From: Acidobacteriaceae bacterium | GTDB lineage: Bacteria > Acidobacteriota > Terriglobia > Terriglobales > Acidobacteriaceae | Direction of reading: 5' to 3' | Assembly: GCA_003165095.1 (NCBI GenBank) | Contig: PLSH01000009.1 | Coordinates: 1-13,665, forward strand | DNA length: 13,665 nt | In this document: piece by piece, positions 6,101 to 13,584 of the stretch | How the letters are laid out: each line of letters opens with the position of its first letter | Position numbering within the stretch: position 1 is the stretch's first letter | Translations under genes and position numbers: made by a program | The notes under the pieces: model-generated | What the model saw: only the letters and a program-made list of their open reading frames with translations | What the model was told of the DNA's origin: nothing | Databases searched by the model: none

Positions 6101-6175
6101 CGTGAGGACGTTCAAACTGTTCAGGACTGGGAGAAAGCTAATCCGGCGACCGGGAAATCAAAATCCCAGAAATAA
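3158..6175 (+). CDS. Plasma-membrane-type P3A H+-transporting P-type ATPase with repeat tail
   Basis: The protein has 1005 residues and is an ATP-driven proton export pump of the inner membrane. The core has the N-terminal cation-ATPase domain (about 50-90), TGES of the actuator (213-216), PVAMP in M4 (316-320), the phosphorylation motif DKTGTLT with Asp359, KGAP (449-452), TGD (529-531) and GDGVNDAP (602-609). Asn137 in M2 and Asp700 in the M6 LLND motif align with plant AHA2 Asn106 and Asp684, which supports protons as substrate. The first 55 residues are Lys/Asp/Pro-rich. Residues 850-957 are twelve 9-residue repeats, followed by a DUF2934-like end (about 965-996). The usual bacterial relatives are about 800-900 residues, so both termini are extended. 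It is first in the operon, 24 bases before ppk2. Transport of another cation is less likely. Confidence 0.93.
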   Translation: MSPTTEKPNTPEQPQAKSGSKDDAKPDANGKPKDDAKEDLKPGAKPTSKDDLKAIPMADLQAKLQSSPKGLTQAEAAKRLTQDGPNALKVEKTNAFLKFLTYFWGPIPWMIEAAVILSGVVRHWLDFFVILALLFSNAIVAFWEEHQAGNEIAALKAKLANDATVLRDGKWATPKASELVAGDVIRLKLGNIVPADARLLDGDPVEVDQSALTGESLPVTRKPGEAVFSGSIVRQGEIDAMVYATGPRTYFGKTAELVQQAHTVSHFQKAVLKIGDYLIVLAVVLVAGILTVSLLRHNPVLDTLEFCLILLVASIPVAMPTVLSVTMAVGARLLAKSKAIVTRLSAIEELAGVDVLCSDKTGTLTQNKLTLGDPFTVNNIPADQVILWAALASRAEDKDTIDLAVIGGVKDANALKAFQVLHFQPFDPVHKRTEVTVKGGDGKQFFVAKGAPQVILQMSKNADAVKPEVEKAVNEFAGRGFRSLGVCRADQEGNWQFAGVIPMFDPPREQAKATIASARQMGLNVKMVTGDQTAIARETSKQLGLGTNIVDASTLGDTKQQPGPKIIDAIEKADGFAEVFPEHKYFIIEALQKSGHIVGMTGDGVNDAPALKKADCGIAVSGATDAARAAASIVLLAPGLSVIIDAIKESRKIFQRMNSYAMYRIAETLRVVLFMTVAILVFNFYPVTAVMIVMIALLNDGAILSIAYDNVRYSNKPEAWDMRRVLGVSTVLGVNGVISAFLLFWLGERVFHLDRAHVQTLMYLKLSVAGHLTIFLTRTRGPFWTIKPAKILWIAVLGTQIVATLIGVYGLFMTPLGWKYAGLVWGYAILWALFTDRIKLLAYRVLDHVKADEATPDAKADEAKPEDKADEPKPEVKAEQPKPEDKTDEEKPEAKADEPKPEDKGDDAKPEDKADVEKPDAKAAEAKPEDKADAAKPEVKADDTKPDVKADQPKPEDKDKEQSDVTPQLVKRVHELYEELGREDVQTVQDWEKANPATGKSKSQK
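5705..6028 (+). repeat. Twelve tandem 27-bp units encoding a 9-residue repeat in the ATPase tail
   Basis: From residue 850 the sequence divides with no gap into 12 units of nine residues, consensus K-A-D-[E/D]-x-K-P-[E/D]-[D/V/A]. The variants include KADEAKPED, KAEQPKPED and KGDDAKPED. Copies differ at the nucleotide level, including synonymous changes (AAG/AAA, GCC/GCA/GCT), so this is not a recent perfect duplication. The encoded segment is strongly acidic, with a proline at a fixed position in each unit. It is predicted to be disordered or extended on the cytoplasmic side after the last membrane helix. Confidence 0.9.
6050..6145 (+). other. DUF2934-like C-terminal segment of the ATPase
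   Basis: Residues about 965-996 contain VKRVHELYEELGRED and then VQDWEKA. This resembles the short DUF2934 motif (R-x-x-ELY-x-x-x-G-R-x-D, then DW-x-x-A). It sits beyond the repeat tail, so the repeats act as a tether between pump and motif. The domain's role is unknown. Confidence 0.55.
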
Positions 6176-6199
6176 ACAGACAGAAGCAGCGAGGCTGAC

Positions 6200-7087
6200 A
6201 TGACCGGAAGATCGAAGATCAAAATCAGTTCAGAGGATTTCCGTGTGAATCCCGGTTCGGAGTTCAAGCTGAGCGACAGGCGGACGGATATCAAGCCCGT
6301 CTGCAAGTCGAAGAAGCAGTACAAAAGACTTCTCGACGAACATGTGGAGGCACTCAGCGATCTGCAGCATCTGCACTATGCTTCAAATCGCTACGCTCTC
6401 CTGCTGATCTTTCAGGGGATGGATGCCGCGGGCAAGGATGGGGCCATCCGCCACGTCATGTCGGGGATCAATCCGCAGGGCTGCGATGTAGCGAGCTTCA
6501 AGCAACCAAGTGGCAACGAACTGGAACACGACTTTCTCTGGCGCTCAACCTGCCGGCTTCCCGAACGCGGGCGGATCGGGATCTTCAACCGGTCGTATTA
6601 CGAGGAGGTGCTGGTCGTCCGGGTCCATCCGGAGCTTCTGGACCGTGAGGGTCTCGCAGCAGAGTTGCGCGACGACAAGCACATCTGGAGCCAGCGATAC
6701 CAGTCGATCGTCGAAATGGAGCACCACCTGCATATCAATGCAACCCGCACGGTAAAGATATTCCTCCACATCTCCAAGGACGAGCAACGCAAACGATTTC
6801 TTGCGCGCATCGAAGAGCCCAACAAGAACTGGAAGTTCAGTGCGGCCGACATCCACGAGAGAAAGTATTGGGACAAATACATGAAGGCGTTTGAAGAGTG
6901 CCTAAGTGCAACCAGCACTCATGAATCGCCCTGGTATGTCGTGCCTGCCGACGACAAGGACAACGCCCGTCTCATCGTGTCCGCGATCGTCCTGGATGCT
7001 CTCAAGGGCCTGAAGATGGCCTACCCCAAGACCACCGCAAAGCGTCGTGCGGAATTGCTGGAGATTGGCAAGCTCCTGACGAAGTGA
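6200..7087 (+). CDS. ppk2: PPK2-family polyphosphate kinase (polyphosphate:nucleotide phosphotransferase)
   Basis: The protein has 295 residues and a single PPK2 domain. Walker A is GMDAAGKDG (73-81, Lys79), followed by [12 protein letters not shown] (83-94). The Walker B/arginine region is [13 protein letters not shown] (126-138). A basic lid follows, with [16 protein letters not shown] (198-213). The sequence is cytosolic, with no signal or membrane segment. The [11 protein letters not shown] form and the length fit the class III-like branch, whose studied members phosphorylate AMP and ADP from polyphosphate; exact substrate choice cannot be read here. GAGG lies five bases before the ATG. 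Placed directly after the ATPase, it could regenerate ATP for pumping when catabolism is low. The operon position is unusual, as ppk2 is often solitary. Confidence 0.92.
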   Translation: MTGRSKIKISSEDFRVNPGSEFKLSDRRTDIKPVCKSKKQYKRLLDEHVEALSDLQHLHYASNRYALLLIFQGMDAAGKDGAIRHVMSGINPQGCDVASFKQPSGNELEHDFLWRSTCRLPERGRIGIFNRSYYEEVLVVRVHPELLDREGLAAELRDDKHIWSQRYQSIVEMEHHLHINATRTVKIFLHISKDEQRKRFLARIEEPNKNWKFSAADIHERKYWDKYMKAFEECLSATSTHESPWYVVPADDKDNARLIVSAIVLDALKGLKMAYPKTTAKRRAELLEIGKLLTK

Positions 7088-7135
7088 CGCCGCAATGAAG
7101 CCCGATCATGTGGCAGGAAGAGAAAGAGTGGACAG

Positions 7136-8821
7136 ATGAAGATTGATCCCAGGGCCGGGCAGTTGGCGAGAGTCACCGACCTCGTCGATGTACCGAAGTT
7201 GATTGCCGCATACTATGAAGAGCGGCCCCACCCAGACGTAGCCGAACAGCGGGTCATCTTCGGCACCTCGGGACATCGTGGCTCGTCCTTCACGCACACC
7301 TTCAACGAGTGGCACATCCTGGCGATCACGCAGGCGATCTGTGCTTATCGTCGACAACAGAAGATCGATGGGCCATTGTTTCTTGGTATCGACACGCATG
7401 CCCTGTCGCAGCCGGCGGTCGAGAGCGTGCTTGAGGTCCTTGCGGCCAACGCTGTCGACGTCATGCTGGCTGGGAGTGAACAATATACGCCAACGCCTGT
7501 CATCTCGCACGCCATCCTTAAATACAACCGCGGACGTACGGTCGGGCTTAGCGATGGAATCGTCATCACACCATCGCACAATCCTCCGGATTGCTGCGGG
7601 TTCAAGTACAACCCACCTCATGGCGGGCCGGCGGAAGAGAAGATCACCTCGTGGATCGAGAGACAGGCCAACCAGTTTCTTGTCGAGCAACTTAAGGGGG
7701 TCAAGCGTGTCCCCATCGACAAGGCGCTAGCGTCCTCCGCGACCCATAGGCACGACTTCCTGACCGCCTATGTGGAGGATCTCCAGCATGTCATTGATAT
7801 GGACGCCATCCGCGCATCGGGCATCACCCTGGGTGTGGACCCGCTTGGCGGCGCGGGAGTGCACTACTGGGAGCCGATCGCGAAGCGCTATGGGCTAAAT
7901 CTGAAGGTGGTGAACGAGACGGTCGATCCTACGTTTCGCTTCATGACACTGGATTGGGATGGCAAGATCCGCATGGACCCTTCGTCCGAATATGCGATGC
8001 GGCCGTTGATCGCCTTGAAGGATAGGTTCGACATCGCTCTTGCCTGCGACACCGACCATGATCGTCACGGCATCGTCACCCGCAGCAGTGGACTCTTGCC
8101 GCCCAACCACTACCTCGCCGTCTGCATCGGTTACTTGTTTGCCCATCGCGCGCAATGGCCGAGCACGATGCAGGTCGGCAAGACGGTAGTCAGCAGCAGC
8201 ATGATCGATCGCGTAACGAAGAAGTGTGGCAGAAAGCTCTACGAGGTGCCGGTCGGCTTCAAGTACTTTGTTGAAGGGCTGCTTCACGGCCAGCTTGGCT
8301 TTGCGGGCGAGGAGAGCGCCGGCTCATCTTTTGCGCGCATGAATGGCTCGATGTGGACCACGGACAAGGATGGCATCATTGCGGCCCTGCTCGCGGCTGA
8401 GATCACTGCAACGTGCAAGAAGGACCCGGGCCATCTCTACGCGGAGCTCATCGGAGAACTTGGCGATCCGCTCTATCGCCGGTCGGAAGCGCCCGCAAGC
8501 GGCGAGCAGAAATCTGCGCTCGAACATACAACTGCGAAGAGCATCCATGTCGGCGATCTGGCGGGAGAGAGGCCGGTGACCATAATTACCAGCGCACCGG
8601 GGGATGGCAGTCCGATTGGCGGCGTCAAGGTGGTCGCTGCAAGTGGGTGGTTTGCCGCGCGGCCGTCGGGAACCGAGGCCATCTACAAAATCTACGCGGA
8701 GAGCTTCAAGGGAAAGGACCACCTCGCACAGATCGAGACCCAGGCGCAGACCATCGTGAACGAGGCATTTGCGATTGGTAAGTCAGCTCATGCGTCGCTG
8801 CAACTCAAGGAGACAGCATGA
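7136..8821 (+). CDS. pgm: Phosphoglucomutase, alpha-D-glucose phosphate-specific
   Basis: The protein has 561 residues, full length for the family. It interconverts glucose-1-P and glucose-6-P via a phosphoserine. Motifs in order: GTSGHRG (43-49), the catalytic serine loop TPSHNPP (145-151, Ser147), the metal loop DTDHDRH (305-311, Asp305/307/309), the sugar-binding GEESAGSS (391-398) and the phosphate-binding RPSGTE (509-514). Just after the catalytic loop the usual acidic/Gly pair is replaced by two cysteines (Cys153-Cys154 before GFKYNPP). The Shine-Dalgarno is weak (AGAGTGG, 4-5 bases before ATG). Its stop overlaps the glgP start (ATGA), so translation of the two is probably coupled. In this operon it links phosphorylase product to glycolysis. 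Confidence 0.95.
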   Translation: MKIDPRAGQLARVTDLVDVPKLIAAYYEERPHPDVAEQRVIFGTSGHRGSSFTHTFNEWHILAITQAICAYRRQQKIDGPLFLGIDTHALSQPAVESVLEVLAANAVDVMLAGSEQYTPTPVISHAILKYNRGRTVGLSDGIVITPSHNPPDCCGFKYNPPHGGPAEEKITSWIERQANQFLVEQLKGVKRVPIDKALASSATHRHDFLTAYVEDLQHVIDMDAIRASGITLGVDPLGGAGVHYWEPIAKRYGLNLKVVNETVDPTFRFMTLDWDGKIRMDPSSEYAMRPLIALKDRFDIALACDTDHDRHGIVTRSSGLLPPNHYLAVCIGYLFAHRAQWPSTMQVGKTVVSSSMIDRVTKKCGRKLYEVPVGFKYFVEGLLHGQLGFAGEESAGSSFARMNGSMWTTDKDGIIAALLAAEITATCKKDPGHLYAELIGELGDPLYRRSEAPASGEQKSALEHTTAKSIHVGDLAGERPVTIITSAPGDGSPIGGVKVVAASGWFAARPSGTEAIYKIYAESFKGKDHLAQIETQAQTIVNEAFAIGKSAHASLQLKETA

Positions 8822-11364
8822 GCGATCCGGAGATCGGCAAGACCAGCAACGTGCCTCCCAAAGCAACGGAACGGCCGGCCAACAAACTAGGAATGGATGC
8901 GCTCAAAGAGCTGGCGCTCAATCTCCACTGGTCGTGGAACCATATAGCGGATGAGCTTTGGAAAGCCCTAGACAGCGATCTATGGGAAACCACACAAAAC
9001 CCGTGGGTCATTCTGCGGACGATCTCGCATGACAAGATTAAGGCTCTGCTGGCCACGCCAAAGTTTCAAGAGCAGCTATCGAAGCTGCTGCAGCATAAAC
9101 GCGAGCATTTTTCGGCTGACGCATGGTTCCAGAAGGAGCACCGCGGCTTCGCGCTCTCGGCGGTCGCGTACTTCAGCATGGAGTTCATGCTGACCGAAGC
9201 GCTCCCCATTTACTCCGGGGGACTGGGCAATGTTGCGGGCGACCAGATGAAGGCGGCAAGCGATCTGGGTGTTCCGGTGGTTGGTGTGGGCTTGTTGTGG
9301 GGACAGGGATACTTTCGACAGGACTTCGACGCAGATGGGCGGCAACGGGCGCTATATCCCGTCAACGATCCCGGCCAGTTGCCAATTCAGCCCGTGCGCC
9401 GTCCGGATGGAGAGTGGTTGCGGCTGCAGATTCAACTTCCTGGAGCGAAGATATGGCTGCGATGCTGGCAGGTGAATGTTGGCAGAAACAAGCTCTACCT
9501 GCTCGATGCCAATGATTTTGCCAATACCGCCGCGCATCGCGGGATCACCAGCGAACTCTACGGCGGCGATCCTGAGATGCGGCTCAAGCAGGAGTTTGTT
9601 CTTGGCATTGGCGGCTGGCGCTTGCTCCGCGAGCTTGGTCTACATCCTGAGGTATGCCATTTGAACGAAGGTCACGCGGCGTTTGCAGTGCTCGAACGGG
9701 CGCGCTGCTATATGGAGGACCATCGCGTTCCATTTGAGATTGCATTCACCATTGTTAGAGCCGGAAACATGTTTACAACCCACACGGCGGTACCGGCTGG
9801 ATTTGACCGATTCGACCCCAAACTTGTGCGCAAATATCTGGCCCACTATGCGAAGGACGAACTCGCAATCTCGATGGAGAGCCTGATTGCATTCGGACGG
9901 GCGAACGCGAGCGATGCCTCGGAGCCGTTCAATATGGCGTACCTGGCGCTGCGCGGAAGCGGTCAGGTTAACGGGGTCAGCAAGCTGCATGGAGAGGTGA
10001 GCAGGCAGATATTCCAGCCGCTGTTTCCTCGTTGGCCGCAGGAGGAGGTGCCCATCGGTTCCGTGACGAACGGCATTCATGTGCCGACATGGGACTCCGC
10101 CGAGGCGGACGCTTTGTGGACGAAGGCTTGCGGGGCGGACCGTTGGCGGGATGATCGCCCGATTTCAGACGACGTTCGCCGGCTGACCGACGCCGAGTTG
10201 TGGCAGATGCGCGGCAAGGCGCGGAAGGCGATGCTCGTCCGCGTGCGCGATCGCTATGCGCGGCAGATCTCCGCCGAGGGCAGCTCGCCTCTGGATGTCG
10301 CCGGCGTTTTCAAGGATGACGTGCTGACGGCCGGATTTGCCCGTCGCTTTGCTACCTATAAGCGCCCCGATCTACTGCTGCACGATCAGGATCGCCTGGT
10401 CCGACTGCTCACCGATCCGAAACGGCCCCTGCAACTGGTTATTGCCGGCAAGGCCCACCCCGAGGACATGCCTGGACAGGCGCTCATCAAGCGATGGAAT
10501 GACTTCATCAAGCGTCCCGAGGTGCGAGACCGTGTGGTCTTCCTCAGCGACTACGACATGCAGATGGCGCAGGAGCTGGTGCAGGGGATGGACCTTTGGA
10601 TCAATACGCCACGACGCCCATGGGAGGCGTGCGGAACAAGCGGAATGAAGGTGCTTGCGAATGGCGGATTGAATGTCTCCGAGCTGGACGGCTGGTGGGC
10701 GGAGGCTTATGTCCCCGAGGTCGGATGGGCCGTTGGCGATGGAAAGGAACACGGGGAAGACCCTGCGTGGGACGCTGCGGAAGTGGAACAACTCTACACT
10801 CTGTTGGAGCAGCAGGTTGTTCCGGAGTTTTACGATCGAGACGCGCAAGGCCTACCATCCCGATGGCTCGGACGCGTCCGGGAAAGCATGGCGAGGCTTA
10901 CCCCCGAATTCTCCGCCAGTCGCGCGATTCGCGAATATACCAACGATCGCTACCTGCCCGCGGCTGCGGGTTACGCGGAACGCGCCGCCAGAGACGGCAA
11001 ACTCGGAGCCGATCTGGTGCAATGGCAGCACAGTCTCGCCAATCTATGGAAGACTCTGCGGTTTGGGAAGATGACCTCCGAGACAAAGGACGGCCAGCAT
11101 CGCTTCCAGGTGCAGGTCACGCCTGGAGGACTTCATGAGGACCAGTTCAGGGTCGAGTTCTACGCAGGGCCAACGGATGTAAGCGGCCCCAATCCCGAGG
11201 TCATCCCTGCGAGCGAGTCCTCCGCAGACCCCTCGGGCACGCTGCTCTATTCGGTTTGCTGCCCGGCAACGCGACCTGCGGACAACTACACCGCACGCGT
11301 CGTGCCCTCTCATGCGGGTGCTCTCGTCCCTCTCGAAGCTTCCCGGATTCTATGGCAGCGATGA
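8818..11364 (+). CDS. glgP: Alpha-glucan (glycogen/maltodextrin) phosphorylase with DUF3417 N-terminus
   Basis: The protein has 848 residues. It releases glucose-1-P from the non-reducing ends of alpha-1,4-glucans using inorganic phosphate and pyridoxal phosphate. Residues about 28-90 are a DUF3417-type domain (ELALNLHWSWNHIADELW). The catalytic part includes HLNEGHAAF (281-289), RFATYKRPDLL (510-520), VIAGKAHPED (541-550) and the PLP-lysine motif ACGTSGMK (Lys611). This marks the shorter 'alpha-glucan family phosphorylase' type rather than the classical GlgP/MalP. The last 100 residues form a probable beta-rich C-terminal segment. AAGGAG lies five bases before ATG, and the start overlaps the pgm stop. 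The product feeds the mutase encoded just upstream. Confidence 0.94.
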   Translation: MSDPEIGKTSNVPPKATERPANKLGMDALKELALNLHWSWNHIADELWKALDSDLWETTQNPWVILRTISHDKIKALLATPKFQEQLSKLLQHKREHFSADAWFQKEHRGFALSAVAYFSMEFMLTEALPIYSGGLGNVAGDQMKAASDLGVPVVGVGLLWGQGYFRQDFDADGRQRALYPVNDPGQLPIQPVRRPDGEWLRLQIQLPGAKIWLRCWQVNVGRNKLYLLDANDFANTAAHRGITSELYGGDPEMRLKQEFVLGIGGWRLLRELGLHPEVCHLNEGHAAFAVLERARCYMEDHRVPFEIAFTIVRAGNMFTTHTAVPAGFDRFDPKLVRKYLAHYAKDELAISMESLIAFGRANASDASEPFNMAYLALRGSGQVNGVSKLHGEVSRQIFQPLFPRWPQEEVPIGSVTNGIHVPTWDSAEADALWTKACGADRWRDDRPISDDVRRLTDAELWQMRGKARKAMLVRVRDRYARQISAEGSSPLDVAGVFKDDVLTAGFARRFATYKRPDLLLHDQDRLVRLLTDPKRPLQLVIAGKAHPEDMPGQALIKRWNDFIKRPEVRDRVVFLSDYDMQMAQELVQGMDLWINTPRRPWEACGTSGMKVLANGGLNVSELDGWWAEAYVPEVGWAVGDGKEHGEDPAWDAAEVEQLYTLLEQQVVPEFYDRDAQGLPSRWLGRVRESMARLTPEFSASRAIREYTNDRYLPAAAGYAERAARDGKLGADLVQWQHSLANLWKTLRFGKMTSETKDGQHRFQVQVTPGGLHEDQFRVEFYAGPTDVSGPNPEVIPASESSADPSGTLLYSVCCPATRPADNYTARVVPSHAGALVPLEASRILWQR

Positions 11365-13460
11365 AATCTCTCAATCACAACGTCGCTCCCGAGCCACCTG
11401 TAAGTTGCCCCTATCCGTTGGGCGCAAGCGTGACGCCGGAAGGGACCAACTTCAGCATCTTTTCGGCCAGCGCCAAGACAATGCAGCTAGTCCTGTTCGA
11501 TCACCCGGACGATCCTGGTCCGGCGCAGACCATCACTCTCGATCCCGTGCGAGACCGAACTTCGCACTACTGGCATATCTTCCTGCCTGGGATCAAGCGT
11601 GGGCAACTGTACGGCTATCGTGCCGACGGACCGTGCGTTCCCTCAGCCGGTCAACGCTTCGACCGCGAGAAGATCCTGCTCGATCCCTACGGTAGAAGTG
11701 TCTCGATCGGTGAGAACTATAGCCGCAGCGCGGCGTGCAAACCGGGCGACAACACCGCAACCTCGATGAAGAGCGTGGTTGCCAATCTCTCGCTCTTCGA
11801 TTGGGAAGGGGACAGGCCGATCCATCGGCTCTTCCGGGACACTGTCATCTATGAGATGCATGTGGCCGGTTTCACGCGCCACCCGTCCTCTGGTGTTGCT
11901 GAGGCTCATCGCGGCACATATCTCGGAGTTATCGACAAGATTCCGTACCTGCGAGACCTTGGCGTTACTGCCGTGGAGCTGCTACCGGTCTATCAGTTCG
12001 ATGCGTCAGATGCACCGCCGGGGCTCGTCAATTACTGGGGCTACGACCCAATCTCGTTCTTCGCTCCCCATCTGGCGTATGGCACCAACAAGAACGATCC
12101 GCTCGGCTGCCTCGATGAGTTTCGGACCATGGTGAAGGCGTTGCATCGCGCCGCCATCGAGGTGATCCTCGATGTGGTCTACAACCATACCGCCGAGGGC
12201 GACGAGCACGGACCAACGCTCTGCTTCCGCGGGCTGGAAAACAACTTCTACTACATCCTGGGCCGCGACAAGGCGACCTATGCCAACTTTACCGGCGTTG
12301 GCAATACCCTGAAGGCGAACCACTCCGTGGTGAAGCGTCTGATTCTCGACAGCCTCAGGTATTGGGTCTCAGAGATGCACGTGGACGGATTCCGCTTCGA
12401 TCTTGCCTCAATCTTTTCCCGCAGCGAATCGGGTCAGCCTGTGCTCAACGCGCCCATCATCTGGGAGATCGATTCCGATCCTGTGCTTGCCGGCACCAAG
12501 TTGATCGCAGAGGCCTGGGATTCCGGTGGCCTCTACCAGGTAGGCAGCTTCGGACAAGACAAGTGGAAAGAATGGAACGGTGTCTATCGAGACGATCTGC
12601 GCAGCTTCCTCAAGGGCGATGCAGATACGGCATGGAGGCTCCACCAGCGCATTATTGGCAGCCCGGACATATACAAGACGGGTGGCCGCCCCACCGGCCA
12701 GAGTATCAACTTCATCACCTGCCACGACGGATTCACGCTGAACGATCTGGTCTCCTACAACTCCAAACACAACGAGGCTAACGGGAACCACAATCAGGAC
12801 GGAACGAATGCGAACCTGAGTTGGAACTGCGGCGCAGAAGGCCCTTCCACAAATCCTGATGTAGAACGTCTTCGCGCACAGCAGATCAAGAACTTTATCG
12901 CGCTCAACCTGCTCTCTGTCGGCACTCCAATGCTACTCATGGGTGATGAGGTCAGACGCACGCAACAGGGCAACAACAACGCCTACTGTCTGGACAACGA
13001 CGTGAGTTGGTTCGATTGGAGTCTGTGCAAGAGCAACATAGAGATCCTGCGTTTCGTGAAGCAGATGATCCGAATTCGCCTTCATTTCGATCAGGGGACC
13101 CAAGGCAACCCGATCGCTCTCGAAGACTATCTCCGCAATGCGCATATCGAGTGGCACGGAATAACGCTTAGTCAACCGGACTGGGGGCGCGACTCGCATT
13201 CCGTTGCGGTGACCCTGCACAACCACGCGCTGAACCAGGTGCGCTACATCGCCGTCAATGCATCATCCAAGCTGCTGGACTTTGAGCTGCCGCCTATGGC
13301 TGATAAGAAGAGTTCTGGTTGGATCCGGATGGTGGACACCTCTCTGCCATCGCCGTTCGACGTTGCTGAGGTCGGCAGCGGCATCCGTGTTGACGGCTAT
13401 AGGTACCAGGTCAACGCGCACGCGATCATCATGCTCCATACGGCAGTCAACACAAGTTAA
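11361..13460 (+). CDS. glgX: Glycogen debranching enzyme GlgX (GH13 isoamylase-type)
   Basis: The protein has 699 residues. It hydrolyses alpha-1,6 branches of phosphorylase-limit glycogen. An N-terminal CBM48 covers about 18-105 (YPLGASVTPEGTNFSIFSAS). The GH13 barrel has region I DVVYNH (271-276), region II GFRFDLA with nucleophile Asp347, region III IAEAWD with acid Glu384, and region IV TCHDGF with His455/Asp456. The long insert HNEANGNHNQDGTNANLSWNCG is typical of GlgX/TreX. The frame is open to 11256, but ATG 11361 gives a 4-base ATGA overlap with glgP and starts just before the CBM48; ATG 11352 is a possible alternative. No strong Shine-Dalgarno is present, which fits translational coupling. 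GlgX and GlgP together degrade glycogen fully. Confidence 0.95.
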   Translation: MKSLNHNVAPEPPVSCPYPLGASVTPEGTNFSIFSASAKTMQLVLFDHPDDPGPAQTITLDPVRDRTSHYWHIFLPGIKRGQLYGYRADGPCVPSAGQRFDREKILLDPYGRSVSIGENYSRSAACKPGDNTATSMKSVVANLSLFDWEGDRPIHRLFRDTVIYEMHVAGFTRHPSSGVAEAHRGTYLGVIDKIPYLRDLGVTAVELLPVYQFDASDAPPGLVNYWGYDPISFFAPHLAYGTNKNDPLGCLDEFRTMVKALHRAAIEVILDVVYNHTAEGDEHGPTLCFRGLENNFYYILGRDKATYANFTGVGNTLKANHSVVKRLILDSLRYWVSEMHVDGFRFDLASIFSRSESGQPVLNAPIIWEIDSDPVLAGTKLIAEAWDSGGLYQVGSFGQDKWKEWNGVYRDDLRSFLKGDADTAWRLHQRIIGSPDIYKTGGRPTGQSINFITCHDGFTLNDLVSYNSKHNEANGNHNQDGTNANLSWNCGAEGPSTNPDVERLRAQQIKNFIALNLLSVGTPMLLMGDEVRRTQQGNNNAYCLDNDVSWFDWSLCKSNIEILRFVKQMIRIRLHFDQGTQGNPIALEDYLRNAHIEWHGITLSQPDWGRDSHSVAVTLHNHALNQVRYIAVNASSKLLDFELPPMADKKSSGWIRMVDTSLPSPFDVAEVGSGIRVDGYRYQVNAHAIIMLHTAVNTS

Positions 13461-13536
13461 CTGACACAAATCATTCGAAGGCGACTAGAGTTTTTCAACC
13501 GGCAGATGAGTAAGAGTGAGCAGAACGTCGGACAAA

Positions 13537-13573
13537 GGACTACCGTAATGTGATCGGCGGTCCTGATTATTTT
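13537..13573 (+). terminator. Weak hairpin plus T-rich tail after glgX
   Basis: GGACTACCG (13537-13545) pairs with CGGCGGTCC (13555-13563), with one G-T and one mismatch, around a 9-base loop. TGATTATTTT follows. It could end the operon transcript or attenuate read-through into the next gene, whose ribosome binding site begins immediately afterwards. Confidence 0.35.
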
Positions 13574-13584
13574 GGAGTTCTGCG

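Larger units (their letters stand above)
3158..13460 (+). other. Putative five-gene operon: H+-ATPase, ppk2, pgm, glgP, glgX
   Basis: Five same-strand genes follow with gaps of 24 and 48 bases and then two 4-base ATGA overlaps. No terminator-like structure with a T-tract was seen between them. The order combines an ion pump with enzymes mobilising polyphosphate and glycogen. Single-transcript status is inferred from spacing only. Confidence 0.7.

Noticed and set aside
5678..6115. Two long open frames antisense to the ATPase repeat tail, in different frames
   Set aside because: They arise from the 27-bp repeat: the codon pattern of Lys/Asp/Glu/Ala/Pro units simply lacks antisense stops. The products are repetitive, with no family features and no ribosome binding site.
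11256..11360. Upstream extension of glgX by 35 codons
   Set aside because: It overlaps glgP in another frame and its composition is unlike a GlgX N-terminus. The ATGA overlap at 11361 gives the normal family start.
13444..13463. Small hairpin over the glgX stop codon (CAGTCAAC-acaa-GTTAACTG)
   Set aside because: The stem is AT-rich with one mismatch and no T-tract directly follows, so it is not a supported terminator.
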